From Owenweeksia sp965214115 (lineage in GTDB: Bacteria; Bacteroidota; Bacteroidia; Flavobacteriales; Schleiferiaceae): a stretch of 64,000 bases of DNA. Below, piece by piece: positions 25,979 through 35,179 of the stretch. The notes beneath the pieces are model-generated. The model worked only from the letters and a program-made list of their open reading frames with translations. It did not search any database and had not been told where the DNA came from. How positions within the stretch are numbered: position 1 is the stretch's first letter; each line of letters opens with the position of its first letter. Made by a program: the position numbers and the translations under genes. The DNA lies in the NCBI GenBank assembly GCA_965214115.1, contig CBDCAU010000002.1:290231-354230 (forward strand). The letters run 5' to 3'.

Positions 25979-27508
25979 ATGCAAGAAATGGTGCTGATTT
26001 TGGACTGCGGCTCGCAATATACCCAGCTCATCGCGCGGCGGGTGCGGGAGTTGAGCGTGTATTGCGAAATCCATCCTTATAATAATGCGCCCGAGGTTTC
26101 GGAAAATGTGAAGGGCGTCATCGTCAGTGGCAGCCCCGCCTCGGTGCGGGATGAAAATTCGCCGCAACTTTTGCTGGATAATATCAAAGGGAAATTGCCG
26201 CTGCTGGGCGTTTGCTACGGCGCGCAATATCTCACCCAAAAATCCGGCGGCCGCGTGGAAGCCAGCGACAGCCGCGAATATGGCCGCGCCAACCTTTCGT
26301 TCTTCGACGAAAATTCTGACCTTTTCACCACCTTCCCCAAAAAGAGCCAAGTGTGGATGAGCCACGGTGACACCATCGTGCAAACGCCGGAAAACTTTGA
26401 CATCATCGGCAGCACGGCGGACGTGAAAGTGGCCGCCTTCAAAATCCAAAACGAAAAAACCTACGGCATCCAGTTCCATCCCGAAGTGTATCACAGCACC
26501 GATGGGCTGCGGCTTTTGGAAAATTTTGTGGTGAATATTTGCGGCTGCGCCCAAGATTGGACGCCGGCCGCTTTTGCGGAAGAAACCATCGCCAATCTCA
26601 AAGAAAAACTGGGCAGCGACAAAGTGGTGCTGGGATTGAGCGGTGGCGTGGATTCCACGGTGGCGGCGGTTTTGCTTTCGCAAGCCATTGGCAGTCAGTT
26701 GCATTGCATTTTTGTGAACAATGGATTGCTGCGCAAAAATGAGTTCCACCAAGTGCTGGAACAGTACAAAGAAATGGGCCTCAATATAAAAGGCGTGGAG
26801 GCCTCCGCGCGCTTTTTGGATGCCTTGGCGGGAATTTCTGACCCCGAAGAAAAACGCAAAACCATCGGCCGCATTTTCATTGAAGTGTTTGACGATGAGG
26901 CAAATAGCATTGAAAATGTAAAGTGGCTGGCGCAGGGCACGATTTATCCCGACGTGATTGAATCGGTTTCGGTGAAAGGGCCGTCGGCGACCATCAAATC
27001 TCACCACAACGTGGGCGGGCTGCCCGAAAAGATGAACCTGAAAGTAGTGGAGCCGCTGAACGCTTTGTTTAAAGACGAAGTACGCCGCGTGGGTCGTGAA
27101 CTGGGGGTTTCGCCGTTGCTTTTGGGGCGGCATCCATTTCCGGGGCCGGGCCTTGCTATCCGCATCTTGGGCGAAATCACCGCCGAAAAAGTGCGTTTGC
27201 TGCAAGAAGTGGACGCCATTTTCATCAAAGGACTGCGCGACGAAAATTTATATGATGATGTATGGCAAGCGGGCGCGATGCTGCTGCCCATACAAAGCGT
27301 GGGCGTGATGGGCGATGAACGAACTTATGAGAGCGTGGTCGCGTTACGCGCGGTAGAGAGCGTGGACGGGATGACGGCGGACTGGGTACATTTGCCGTAT
27401 GAATTTCTGTCCAATATCTCCAACAAAATTATAAACAAGGTGCGGGGCGTGAACCGTGTCGTTTACGACATCAGCTCAAAGCCGCCGGCCACAATCGAAT
27501 GGGAATGA
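25979..27508 (+). CDS. guaA: GMP synthase (glutamine-hydrolysing)
   Basis: A full-length 509-residue enzyme that converts XMP, ATP and glutamine to GMP, the last step of guanine nucleotide synthesis. The class I amidotransferase domain has its catalytic Cys79 (GVCYGAQ), His167 and Glu169 (FHPEV). The ATP-pyrophosphatase domain has the P-loop SGGVDS at 221-226, and the dimerisation domain ends in the family sequence PPATIEWE. The ATG at 25979 follows directly after a promoter element. The gene ends inside the start region of the first LysM gene, so the three genes to 30683 probably form one operon, an arrangement seen in other Bacteroidota. Confidence 0.99.
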   Translation: MQEMVLILDCGSQYTQLIARRVRELSVYCEIHPYNNAPEVSENVKGVIVSGSPASVRDENSPQLLLDNIKGKLPLLGVCYGAQYLTQKSGGRVEASDSREYGRANLSFFDENSDLFTTFPKKSQVWMSHGDTIVQTPENFDIIGSTADVKVAAFKIQNEKTYGIQFHPEVYHSTDGLRLLENFVVNICGCAQDWTPAAFAEETIANLKEKLGSDKVVLGLSGGVDSTVAAVLLSQAIGSQLHCIFVNNGLLRKNEFHQVLEQYKEMGLNIKGVEASARFLDALAGISDPEEKRKTIGRIFIEVFDDEANSIENVKWLAQGTIYPDVIESVSVKGPSATIKSHHNVGGLPEKMNLKVVEPLNALFKDEVRRVGRELGVSPLLLGRHPFPGPGLAIRILGEITAEKVRLLQEVDAIFIKGLRDENLYDDVWQAGAMLLPIQSVGVMGDERTYESVVALRAVESVDGMTADWVHLPYEFLSNISNKIINKVRGVNRVVYDISSKPPATIEWE

Positions 27509-28287
27509 TTATGAACAACACCAAGACCTGCATTTTAAGCTTTTTGATGGCGCTGGCAATGGCTGGCACAGCGCAAGAATATGAATTTTACGAAACCCGA
27601 AAAGGCGATACGCGCGGCAGCATTGCACGGCAAAACGGATTGAGCGTTAATAAGTTGGTGGCGTACAACCCCAATTTGGAAGATACCGTGCTGCCGTTTC
27701 AGGTCATCTTGATTCCGCAGGCGGGCACGCCCGACCAGCCGCAGACCGTCCAGCATACGGTGCAGGAAGGACAGACGCTTTATTGGATTTCGCGCAAATA
27801 CGGCGTGAGCCTGCCCGATTTGAAACTCTACAACCCCGAGCTGGGCGACCGGCCGGAAGTGGGAAAAACGATTACCATCCCCCAAAAAACGATGCAGGAC
27901 ATCCGCCGCGAAAAGTTTATGGGCGTTACCATTTCCGATGATTTGCCGCCGATGAAATACGAGGGCGAATCCAAAATCTATAAAGTGAAAGAGGGTGAAA
28001 GCCTGTTCCGCATCGGGCTGAAAAACGGTGTGGGCATCGACGAGCTGCGCGCGGCCAACCCTGAACTGGGCAATACCCCGGCCGCTGGCACGGAGGTGAA
28101 AATCCCCACGGAAACCAAGGCCCAAAAAATGCGCAACCAAATGCAGGAGGAAGATGGTGGCGAGCGCAAGACCATCCAAAAGCCACGCCCCAAAAATGAT
28201 TATCCACGCGCGCCCGAAACCGAAGAAAAGCCGGCCGAGCGGGAAAAGCAACAAAAACCCGACGATGGGGGGCTGGAAGGTTGGTAA
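27499..28287 (+). CDS. Exported protein with three LysM domains
   Basis: 262 residues (258 from the third start). Three in-frame ATGs lie at 27499, 27505 and 27511; the second gives an ATGA overlap with guaA, and the last gives the cleanest signal peptide (CILSFLMALAMAGTAQ). Three LysM modules follow, near residues 27-74, 84-130 and 152-200 (TVQEGQTLYWISRKYGVSLP is the clearest). LysM binds N-acetylglucosamine in peptidoglycan, so the protein is probably held in the periplasm on the cell wall. The C-terminal 60 residues are charged and disordered, ending in QQKPDDGGLEGW. No catalytic domain is present. It is translationally coupled to guaA. Confidence 0.9.
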   Translation: MGMIMNNTKTCILSFLMALAMAGTAQEYEFYETRKGDTRGSIARQNGLSVNKLVAYNPNLEDTVLPFQVILIPQAGTPDQPQTVQHTVQEGQTLYWISRKYGVSLPDLKLYNPELGDRPEVGKTITIPQKTMQDIRREKFMGVTISDDLPPMKYEGESKIYKVKEGESLFRIGLKNGVGIDELRAANPELGNTPAAGTEVKIPTETKAQKMRNQMQEEDGGERKTIQKPRPKNDYPRAPETEEKPAEREKQQKPDDGGLEGW

Positions 28288-28340
28288 ACAAATTCCCATA
28301 ATTTTACCGTTTTGAGCATTTTTTATCCCTCTTTTTTGCT

Positions 28341-30683
28341 ATGAGCGGCAGCGCGCGGTTTTCCCATTTTTGTATTGGCTTTTTGCTTTTGTTTTCCTTG
28401 GCGGGAACGGCGCAGAACGATTATGACTTTTACACTACCGAAGCGGGCGATACGCCCAAATCCATCGCGCGGCAATTTGGCATCACCGAGCAAAAGCTGC
28501 TGAAATTCAACCCCGAACTGCGCGGTGGCAGCAAGCCGAACTTATTGTTGCTCATCCCAAAAAACAACGATTTAGAGATTCCAAAAAGCAAGGCCCATAT
28601 CGTGGCCGAGGGCGAAACCTTGTACGGCATCGCGCGGATATACGGTATTTCGCTGGCGGAAGTGCGCCGCTACAATCCCGAACTGGACGAAGCCCTGAAC
28701 GTAGGCGACACGCTGACCATTCCACTGGAAAGCAAGGAGGAAATGCAACGGAGAGAAATGCGCAATGACCCAAATTCCCAAACGGGCAAGGAAAAAACGC
28801 ACACCGTGCAGATGGGCGACACCTATTATAGCTTGTCCAAAAAATACGATGTTCAGGTGGCCGATTTGAGGACGGCCAATTCCAAACAAAACGAAGAGCT
28901 GAGGGCGGGCGAAATTTTGGTGATTCCCAATGGCACAAATACCACTAAAAAGAAAAGGGAAAAATCTTCTATCACATTGGCAGATTCTCCCAAAAAAGAA
29001 CGGGAGGAATTTAGTGAAAACGAGAGTGGTTTTTCTGCCCATAATCCATCTAAAAAAGAAAACAATAGAACAACAAATTCTACAGAATTTTACGAACATT
29101 TGGTGCAGCCACGGCAAACGGCCTATTCCCTCAGCAAAAAATACAGCCTTTCTTTAGATAGCCTGTTTTTATTGAACCCCGATTCGGAAGAGGGTCTTTT
29201 TGTAGGCCAAATTTTGAAATTACCCGCCAACCGCGCACCGGATTTTTATCATAAAAGAGAAAAGAAAAAGCGCGAGAATGCGGCGGCGGGCGATGGCTAT
29301 TTTCTTTATAAAGTAAAATCGGGCGACACCTTTTATTCGTTGGAGCGCGAGTTTGGCGTGCCCGAAAAGGAGCTGGTGAAACTGAACCCCGAACTGGCCA
29401 ACGGGCTGCAGGTGGGCAAGTACATCATCATCCCCGAAAGGGAAAAAACCGAGCAACTGGTGGTGACCGAAAAGTTGGCCGACGAAGGGATGCCTAACCC
29501 GCTGGAAGAGGCTGAAAAAAATCGCGAGCGCGTCCCCAATCCTTTTTATGTAGAGGATTCGCAAAGCGTTGCGGACGGTTTTCCCAAAGTTTTGGAAGAT
29601 ACCTTAAAGCTGGATTTACAGCGAAAACTGAAGGTAGCGCTGATGCTGCCGTTCGGCGCGCGGCGCGACACTTCGGTGGATTATTCGCGCGACATCGGGC
29701 GGCGGGCGCAACTTTCGCTGGAGTTTTACAATGGTTTTAAAATGGCCGCCGATGAGCTGGCCGGCCACGGGATGCGACTGGAACTGGACGTGGTGGATAC
29801 GCACAACAGTCTGTTTTTATTGAAAGGAAAAGTGCGCGGCCTGCGCGCCGCCCGCTACGATTTGGTGGTGGGCCCGCTGACGGAGGAAAGCAGCGAATTT
29901 GTGGCGGACGTGCTCAAGCCCGAGGGCGTCCCAGTGGTGAGTCCGCTCAGCCGCTCGGTAAGCGTGAAGGGGCGCGAAAACTTGATCAAGTGCATCCCCG
30001 AAGCGCACAACAGCGCGAGGCGGCTGGCGGGGCTGATCAACGAGCGGTTCCGCGGGGCACGGCTCATTTTTGCCCAGTCGCGCGACACCTCCGCCAACGA
30101 TGAAATAAAGGCCATAATGGCGCAACTGTGGCCGCGGGAGGACGGCAGCTTTGCCGACCAAGCCGTGTACGCCCAAGGCAGCTTGAGCGCGGGCAGCCTC
30201 CGCGATTTGCTGTCTCCCGATAAGGAAAACGTGGTAGTGGTACTGTCGGAAAACCAAGTATTTCTGAGCAACTTGGTGCGGCAGTTGCGCGGCCGCCAGC
30301 GGGGCAGGATTTTTCTGCTGGGGCCGCCGCGCATCTTGGAAATCGCCACCTTGGAAATGGACTACCTCAACGAACTGAACCTGACGATGCCAGACATCAA
30401 TTTTATGGATTACCAAGACACGGCCATGCTTCATTTCATCGCGGACTATCGGGAGCGTTTTGGCGCGGAACCCACCAAATTTGCCTACCAAGGCTACGAT
30501 GTGGGAATGTATTTTTTGAATAAACTCTGGCGGGCTGGGCCGTATTTTACGCTGGCCATCCAAGGTAACCAAGCGATGCTGAGCACGGGTTTCGAGCTTC
30601 GCAAAACGGCGGACGGTGGTTTTGAAAACCGCTTTATGCACATTACGGGCGTGCGGGATTTTGAACTGGTGAAGGTGGAATGA
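28341..30683 (+). CDS. LysM repeats plus type I periplasmic-binding-protein domain
   Basis: A 780-residue exported protein with a signal peptide (HFCIGFLLLFSLAGTAQ), five LysM modules in the first 375 residues (for example VAEGETLYGIARIYGISLAE and VKSGDTFYSLEREFGVPEKE), and a C-terminal domain of about 350 residues like amino-acid ABC receptors (KVALMLPFGARRD at the start, then YDLVVGPLTEESSEFVADVL, and FAYQGYDVGMYFL near the end). The first domain anchors the protein to peptidoglycan; the second binds a small ligand or, as in LpoA-like proteins, contacts cell-wall synthases. It lies 53 bases after the other LysM gene. A role in envelope assembly is likely, but the ligand is unknown. Confidence 0.9.
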   Translation: MSGSARFSHFCIGFLLLFSLAGTAQNDYDFYTTEAGDTPKSIARQFGITEQKLLKFNPELRGGSKPNLLLLIPKNNDLEIPKSKAHIVAEGETLYGIARIYGISLAEVRRYNPELDEALNVGDTLTIPLESKEEMQRREMRNDPNSQTGKEKTHTVQMGDTYYSLSKKYDVQVADLRTANSKQNEELRAGEILVIPNGTNTTKKKREKSSITLADSPKKEREEFSENESGFSAHNPSKKENNRTTNSTEFYEHLVQPRQTAYSLSKKYSLSLDSLFLLNPDSEEGLFVGQILKLPANRAPDFYHKREKKKRENAAAGDGYFLYKVKSGDTFYSLEREFGVPEKELVKLNPELANGLQVGKYIIIPEREKTEQLVVTEKLADEGMPNPLEEAEKNRERVPNPFYVEDSQSVADGFPKVLEDTLKLDLQRKLKVALMLPFGARRDTSVDYSRDIGRRAQLSLEFYNGFKMAADELAGHGMRLELDVVDTHNSLFLLKGKVRGLRAARYDLVVGPLTEESSEFVADVLKPEGVPVVSPLSRSVSVKGRENLIKCIPEAHNSARRLAGLINERFRGARLIFAQSRDTSANDEIKAIMAQLWPREDGSFADQAVYAQGSLSAGSLRDLLSPDKENVVVVLSENQVFLSNLVRQLRGRQRGRIFLLGPPRILEIATLEMDYLNELNLTMPDINFMDYQDTAMLHFIADYRERFGAEPTKFAYQGYDVGMYFLNKLWRAGPYFTLAIQGNQAMLSTGFELRKTADGGFENRFMHITGVRDFELVKVE

Positions 30684-30789
30684 TGGGAAATCCAAACCCA
30701 TAGATTCAGAAACGCTAACAGATCTTCCCGCCCGTCCAACTTACCATCAAGACTGTGGACTATCGACCATCGTCCGTGGACTTTCTCTC
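30684..30789. repeat. Convergent intergenic region with GTGGACTATCGAC-type repeat
   Basis: 30751-30782 contains GACTGTGGACTATCGACC followed by CCGTGGAC, a short member of the intergenic family seen in larger copies at 50168-50225 and 50314-50338. No gene is evident. Confidence 0.5.
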
Positions 30790-31881
30790 CTAAACATTGA
30801 ACCGAAAGTGCACCACGTCCCCGTCTTTTACGATGTATTCCTTCCCTTGCACCCCTAATTTGCCCGCTTCGCGCACGGCATTCTCGCTTCCATAATTTAT
30901 ATAATCCTCATACCCAATCACTTCCGCGCGGATGAAGCCTTTTTCAAAATCGGTGTGGATGACGCCGGCGGCCTGCGGGGCGGTGCTGCCTTTGGCCACC
31001 GTCCACGCGCGGACTTCCTTTTCGCCAGCCGTGAAATAGGTCTGCAATCCCAATAATTGATAAGCCGCGCGGATGACCTTGTTCACGCCCGGTTCTTCCA
31101 ATCCCAAGTCTTCCAAAAACATTTGCTTTTCATCGTAAGTCTCCAATTCGGCGATGTCGGCCTCGGTGGCCACGGCCAAGTGAATGACTTCGGCGTTTTC
31201 GTCCTTCACCAGTTCCTTCACTTTCGCCACCCATTCATTGCCTTCCTTGGCGGAATTTTCATCCACATTGCAGACGTACAAAATCGGTTTGTCGGTCAGA
31301 AACTGCACTTCCGTTATCAATTCATTGACATCCTCGCCACGTTCAAAACTGCGCACGCTTTGGCCGGTTTCTAAATGTTTTTTGAGATTTTGAAAAGTTT
31401 CCACCGCCGTTTTTTCATTTTTATCACCCGTCCGCGAAGCTTTCTGATGCTTGTCCAAGCGTTTTTCCAAGGTTTCCAAATCCTTGATTTGCAGTTCGAT
31501 ATCAATCGTTTCCTTATCGCGGATGGGGTTCACCGAGCCATCCACGTGGGTGATGTTGTCGTTTTCAAAACAGCGCAAGACGTGGATAATCGCCTCGCAC
31601 TCGCGGATATTGCCGAGGAATTGGTTGCCCAGCCCCTCCCCTTTGCTGGCGCCGCGCACCAGTCCGGCGATGTCCACGATTTCCACCGTGGCGGGCATTA
31701 CCCGTTGCGGTTTCACCAGCGCTTCCAATTTATAAAGGCGTGGGTCGGGCACGGTCACCATCCCGATGTTCGGCTCTATGGTGCAAAACGGGAAGTTGGC
31801 CGACTGCGCCTTGGCCGAACTCAAACAGTTGAAAAGTGTGGATTTGCCTACGTTGGGCAGGCCTACGATGCCGCATCTCAT
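30790..31881 (-). CDS. ychF: Redox-regulated ATPase YchF/OLA1
   Basis: 363 residues, the standard length. The P-loop is G-L-P-N-V-G-K-S-T, the switch region reads VDIAGLVRGASKGEGLGNQF, and the family's NVDE replaces the usual NKxD (YVCNVDENS). A helical domain and a C-terminal TGS domain (ARAWTVAKGSTAPQAAGVIH) follow. YchF binds ATP rather than GTP, associates with the ribosome and takes part in the oxidative-stress response. It is monocistronic, with a -7 element on its strand at 31914-31907. Confidence 0.98.
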   Translation of the reverse strand: MRCGIVGLPNVGKSTLFNCLSSAKAQSANFPFCTIEPNIGMVTVPDPRLYKLEALVKPQRVMPATVEIVDIAGLVRGASKGEGLGNQFLGNIRECEAIIHVLRCFENDNITHVDGSVNPIRDKETIDIELQIKDLETLEKRLDKHQKASRTGDKNEKTAVETFQNLKKHLETGQSVRSFERGEDVNELITEVQFLTDKPILYVCNVDENSAKEGNEWVAKVKELVKDENAEVIHLAVATEADIAELETYDEKQMFLEDLGLEEPGVNKVIRAAYQLLGLQTYFTAGEKEVRAWTVAKGSTAPQAAGVIHTDFEKGFIRAEVIGYEDYINYGSENAVREAGKLGVQGKEYIVKDGDVVHFRFNV

Positions 31882-31906
31882 AGTGGGGGGGTTTTGAAAA
31901 AGGGTG

Positions 31907-31914
31907 CAAAATTA
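31907..31914 (-). promoter_or_regulatory. Putative -7 promoter element for ychF
   Basis: Reads TAATTTTG on the - strand, matching TAnnTTTG, 25 bases ahead of the ychF start codon. Confidence 0.5.
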
Positions 31915-31977
31915 GCGAGCCGAAATTTCATAACATTTGATTCATAAATTTAAATCTTAGAAAATTTTCGACATCTA

Positions 31978-32229
31978 ATGGAATTGAACACCATTGTAAC
32001 CATTGCCATTGCCATCGTGTCCGGCGCAATTACCTTTGTAATCGCTTATTTTACGCATCTGCTGAAATTCCAACGGCAAATAGCCCAGCTCGAAGGGCAA
32101 ATTTTGGATAAGCAAGAAATTTTAGAACGCCTGACCCGCTTGGAAGAGAAAGATCTTCAAAAACAAAAAGTGTTTGAATTTCTGAATGACCAAGTACTGG
32201 AAAACATATTAAAAAAGGATAAAAAATAA
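31978..32229 (+). CDS. Small membrane-anchored coiled-coil protein
   Basis: 83 residues: one N-terminal membrane helix (VTIAIAIVSGAITFVIAYF) followed by a charged helix with heptads (FQRQIAQLEGQILDKQEILE), a likely coiled coil. No family was recognised. It lies 9 bp upstream of another small membrane protein gene, and the two probably form a unit. The spacing and size recall small envelope or toxin-like pairs, but no homology supports that. Confidence 0.6.
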   Translation: MELNTIVTIAIAIVSGAITFVIAYFTHLLKFQRQIAQLEGQILDKQEILERLTRLEEKDLQKQKVFEFLNDQVLENILKKDKK

Positions 32230-32238
32230 TACCCGAAA

Positions 32239-32535
32239 ATGCTTACCATTTCAGATTACAATCGATTGGCCCAAATCAAGAATACGCTGTCCCATACTGA
32301 CGAACCTTCTCAAAATGAAGTTTTTGAATACCTCTCCCTTATTCAAAAAACGGGTATAAAAGGACAAAAAGAAATTTCCGATTTAATGCTGGAAATGAAG
32401 GCTGAAAATTTGACGGAATTGGCCAACAAACTATCGAAAAAAGAAAATCAGGGCACGCTCAAAGGTTTAGAGTATGCTGGATTAGGCATTTTGTTGGGAT
32501 GGGCTGTATCAGAAGTCTTACAGAAAGCTAGTTAA
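32239..32535 (+). CDS. Small protein with C-terminal membrane helix
   Basis: 98 residues. The first 70 are a charged helical region (ISDLMLEMKAENLTELANKL), and the last 25 (LEYAGLGILLGWAVSEVL) form a glycine-containing membrane helix. It lies 9 bp after the 83-residue membrane protein. No family was recognised. The topology mirrors its neighbour: one has its helix at the N-terminus, the other at the C-terminus. Confidence 0.6.
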   Translation: MLTISDYNRLAQIKNTLSHTDEPSQNEVFEYLSLIQKTGIKGQKEISDLMLEMKAENLTELANKLSKKENQGTLKGLEYAGLGILLGWAVSEVLQKAS

Positions 32536-32728
32536 TTTCCATTTTTTCCATCCCATAATTTCCGAGTGAATATTTTCCGAAAAGAATTTTCAGATTCGGG
32601 CGCGCTTACCACGATTCTTGATGGCGTAATCCGTGCCTGACCCCGTTCACCCATTTATACCGGCTCCTTATCTTTTCACACTCTACAAATTTTTTCCACA
32701 ATCCCTCTTTCCTCCCTTACCGGAAAAT

Positions 32729-32736
32729 TACTTTTG
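32729..32736 (+). promoter_or_regulatory. Putative -7 promoter element for the transketolase operon
   Basis: TACTTTTG matches TAnnTTTG, 45 bases upstream of the ATG at 32781. Confidence 0.5.
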
Positions 32737-32780
32737 CCTTTTCAAAATGCTCGTGCTCGCCACGGCACAAAACTCTCTGA

Positions 32781-33629
32781 ATGGCCGACTTAAAAGAACT
32801 CGAACGCACCGCCTCCCAAATCCGCCGCGATATCGTAAGAATGGTGCACGCCGTGCAAAGCGGCCACCCCGGCGGTTCGTTGGGCTGCACCGAATTTTTC
32901 ACCTCGCTTTATTTTGAGGTGTTGCGCCACGATCCCGAAAACTTTTCGATGGACGGCAAGGGCGAAGATTTGTTCTTTTTGAGCAACGGCCACATCAGTC
33001 CGGTTTTTTATTCGGCCTTGGCCCGCAGCGGCTATTTCCCTGTAAAAGAGCTGAGTACATTCCGCAAAATCAATTCGCGGCTGCAAGGCCATCCGACCAC
33101 GCACGAAGGTTTGCCGGGGATTCGAGTTGCATCCGGCTCGCTTGGGCAAGGGCTTTCCGTGGCGATTGGCGCGGCGCTTTCCAAAAAGCTGAACGGCGAC
33201 GACCACCTCGTTTTTTCCCTTCACGGCGACGGCGAATTGCAAGAAGGCCAAATCTGGGAAGCCGCGATGTTCGCCCCCAACCACAACGTGGACAACCTCA
33301 TCATCACCATCGACGCGAACGGCCAGCAGATCGACGGGCCGGTGCACGAGGTGATGCCGCTGCACGACATCGAGCGCAAGTTCAAGGCCTTCGGCTGGGA
33401 GGTGATGCACATCGGCGACGGCAACGATATGCAGCACGTCATCGCAGGACTGAAAACCGCCGCCAGTCAAACGGGGCGCGGAAAACCGATTTGCATCGTT
33501 ATGAAAACCGAAATGGGCGCCGGCGTGGATTTTATGGAAGGCACCCACGAATGGCACGGGATAGCGCCGAATGATGAGCAGTTGGAAAAGGCGCTGGGGC
33601 AGTTGGAGGAGACGTTGGGGGACTATTGA
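32781..33629 (+). CDS. Transketolase, N-terminal (thiamine-diphosphate) subunit
   Basis: 282 residues covering the first half of transketolase: SGHPGGSLGCTEFFTSLYF, FFLSNGHISPVFYSALA, and the thiamine diphosphate motif beginning G-D-G-E-L-Q-E-G. Transketolase moves two-carbon units between sugar phosphates in the pentose phosphate pathway. The matching C-terminal half is at 35179, so the enzyme is made as two chains, a form found in many bacteria and archaea. Unusually, a von Willebrand A gene lies between the halves, preceded here by a 155-base inverted repeat. Confidence 0.95.
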   Translation: MADLKELERTASQIRRDIVRMVHAVQSGHPGGSLGCTEFFTSLYFEVLRHDPENFSMDGKGEDLFFLSNGHISPVFYSALARSGYFPVKELSTFRKINSRLQGHPTTHEGLPGIRVASGSLGQGLSVAIGAALSKKLNGDDHLVFSLHGDGELQEGQIWEAAMFAPNHNVDNLIITIDANGQQIDGPVHEVMPLHDIERKFKAFGWEVMHIGDGNDMQHVIAGLKTAASQTGRGKPICIVMKTEMGAGVDFMEGTHEWHGIAPNDEQLEKALGQLEETLGDY

Positions 33630-33633
33630 AAAA

Positions 33634-33779
33634 TTCTAAACTCTAAATCCGAAATTCTAAACAAATTCTAAATTAAAAAAAGCAAAAAATTCAAAACCAT
33701 AGGAACTCACTTAGTCGTTTTGAATTTTATAGATTTAATTTTTTGAATTTGTTTAGTATTTAGAGTTTCGGATTTAGTA
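33634..33779. repeat. Long AT-rich imperfect inverted repeat
   Basis: CTAAACTCTAAATCCGAAAT (33643-33662) and neighbouring sequence to about 33700 are largely complementary to 33710-33779, which contains ATTTAGAGTTTCGGATTTAG. The whole can fold into a hairpin of about 60 bp per arm. It lies inside the split transketolase operon, between the N-terminal half and the VWA gene. Confidence 0.8.
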
Positions 33780-33784
33780 TTTAA

Positions 33785-35179
33785 ATGAAAAATTTTTATT
33801 CAAAAAATCTAAAAATTTTCACGAGACTTTTTTTGTGTCTTGCGTCTTGTTTCTTGTGTCTAAATTCCTATTCACAAAAACCCGACAAAACCCTCACCCG
33901 TATCCTCTTTATTTTCGATGGCTCCCAAAGTATGCAAGGTCGTTGGGAAGACGGCAAAAAGGTCGATATCGCCCAGCAGATGATGACCAAGATGCTGGAC
34001 AGTTTGCAGAGTTTGCAGAGCGAGGATTTTCAGTTGGCGCTGCGGATGTACGGCCATCAAAAACCCGTGCCGCCTCAGGATTGCAACGATACCAAACTGG
34101 AAGTGCCGTTCAAATTTGGCAACATCGGGCGGATAAAAAGTGCGCTGCGCCAACTTTCGCCGAAAGGCACGACGCCGATTGCGCGCTCTATTTCACTGTC
34201 CGCCAATGATTTTCCGCCCTGTGAAAACTGCCGCAACATTATCATTTTAATCACCGATGGCGTGGAAGCCTGCGACGAAGACCCCTGCGCGGCTTCGCGG
34301 CTTTTGCAAAAAAAAGGCATCACTTTGAAGCCATTTGTGATTGGCATCGGCATCGACGACCAATTCAAACAAACCTTTGAATGTGTCGGAAATTATTACG
34401 ACGCCAGCGATTCCAAAACTTTTGAAAACGTGCTGGACGTGGTGATTTCGCAGGCGCTGGACAACACCACCGCGCAAATCAATCTTTTGGATGAAAATAA
34501 CCGACCGACGGAAACCGATATTCCGATTACTTTTTATGATGAATTTAATGGAATGGTGAAAACGCAATTGGTGCATACTTTGAATTATAAAAAACAACCC
34601 GATACAATTTATTTGGATCCGCTGATTTCGTATAAAATGACCGTGCATTCTATTCCTGAAAAAACGCTTAATAATATTGATATAAAAGCGGGCAAACATT
34701 CGATAATCGAAACACCACTTTCGCGCGGGATTTTGAAACTTTTGGTGGGACAAAGAAGTGAAGATTTGTTGTGCATTATCCGCGAAAGCGAAAAGCGCGA
34801 AATTTTGCACGTCCAATCGTTCAATACCGAGCAAAAATATCTGGATGGAAAATACGCGATTGAGATTTTGACTTTACCGCGCATCCTAAAAGAAATTGAA
34901 ATCAAGGGCGGGCAAACCGAGACGATTGCCGTGCCACCGGCGGGGCGGGTCAATTTTAATAGTTCGTCAGCGGGCTACGGTGCGGTACTTTTGGAAAACG
35001 GCAACGAACTGGAATGGGTACTTGATTTGGACACCGAATCTTCGCGGCAAAGCATTGATTTACAACCGGGTAATTATAGAATTATCTTTCGCACCAAAAG
35101 CGCGCAACAATCTTCGTATTCCAAAATTGTAAAATTCACCGTGGCTTCCGGCGAAGTGACGATGGTAAAATTAAACTGA
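33785..35179 (+). CDS. Secreted von Willebrand factor type A domain protein
   Basis: A 464-residue exported protein (signal peptide LFLCLASCFLCLNSYSQ). Residues 38-225 form a VWA domain with a complete metal site: D45-G-S47-Q-S49, the threonine near 129-130 (KGTTPIARS) and D158 (ILITDGVEAC). Several cysteines (C100, C146, C149, C162, C167) suggest disulfide bonds. The remaining 240 residues are probably beta-sandwich domains. VWA domains bind partner proteins through a metal ion. Its stop codon overlaps the start of the transketolase C-terminal gene (TGATG), so translation is coupled, although no functional link is known. Confidence 0.9.
   Translation: MKNFYSKNLKIFTRLFLCLASCFLCLNSYSQKPDKTLTRILFIFDGSQSMQGRWEDGKKVDIAQQMMTKMLDSLQSLQSEDFQLALRMYGHQKPVPPQDCNDTKLEVPFKFGNIGRIKSALRQLSPKGTTPIARSISLSANDFPPCENCRNIIILITDGVEACDEDPCAASRLLQKKGITLKPFVIGIGIDDQFKQTFECVGNYYDASDSKTFENVLDVVISQALDNTTAQINLLDENNRPTETDIPITFYDEFNGMVKTQLVHTLNYKKQPDTIYLDPLISYKMTVHSIPEKTLNNIDIKAGKHSIIETPLSRGILKLLVGQRSEDLLCIIRESEKREILHVQSFNTEQKYLDGKYAIEILTLPRILKEIEIKGGQTETIAVPPAGRVNFNSSSAGYGAVLLENGNELEWVLDLDTESSRQSIDLQPGNYRIIFRTKSAQQSSYSKIVKFTVASGEVTMVKLN

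Noticed and set aside
25904..27205. A 433-codon frame on the - strand opposite guaA
   Set aside because: It is antisense to an intact GMP synthase and is rich in His and Phe with no family features, a typical shadow of a high-GC gene.
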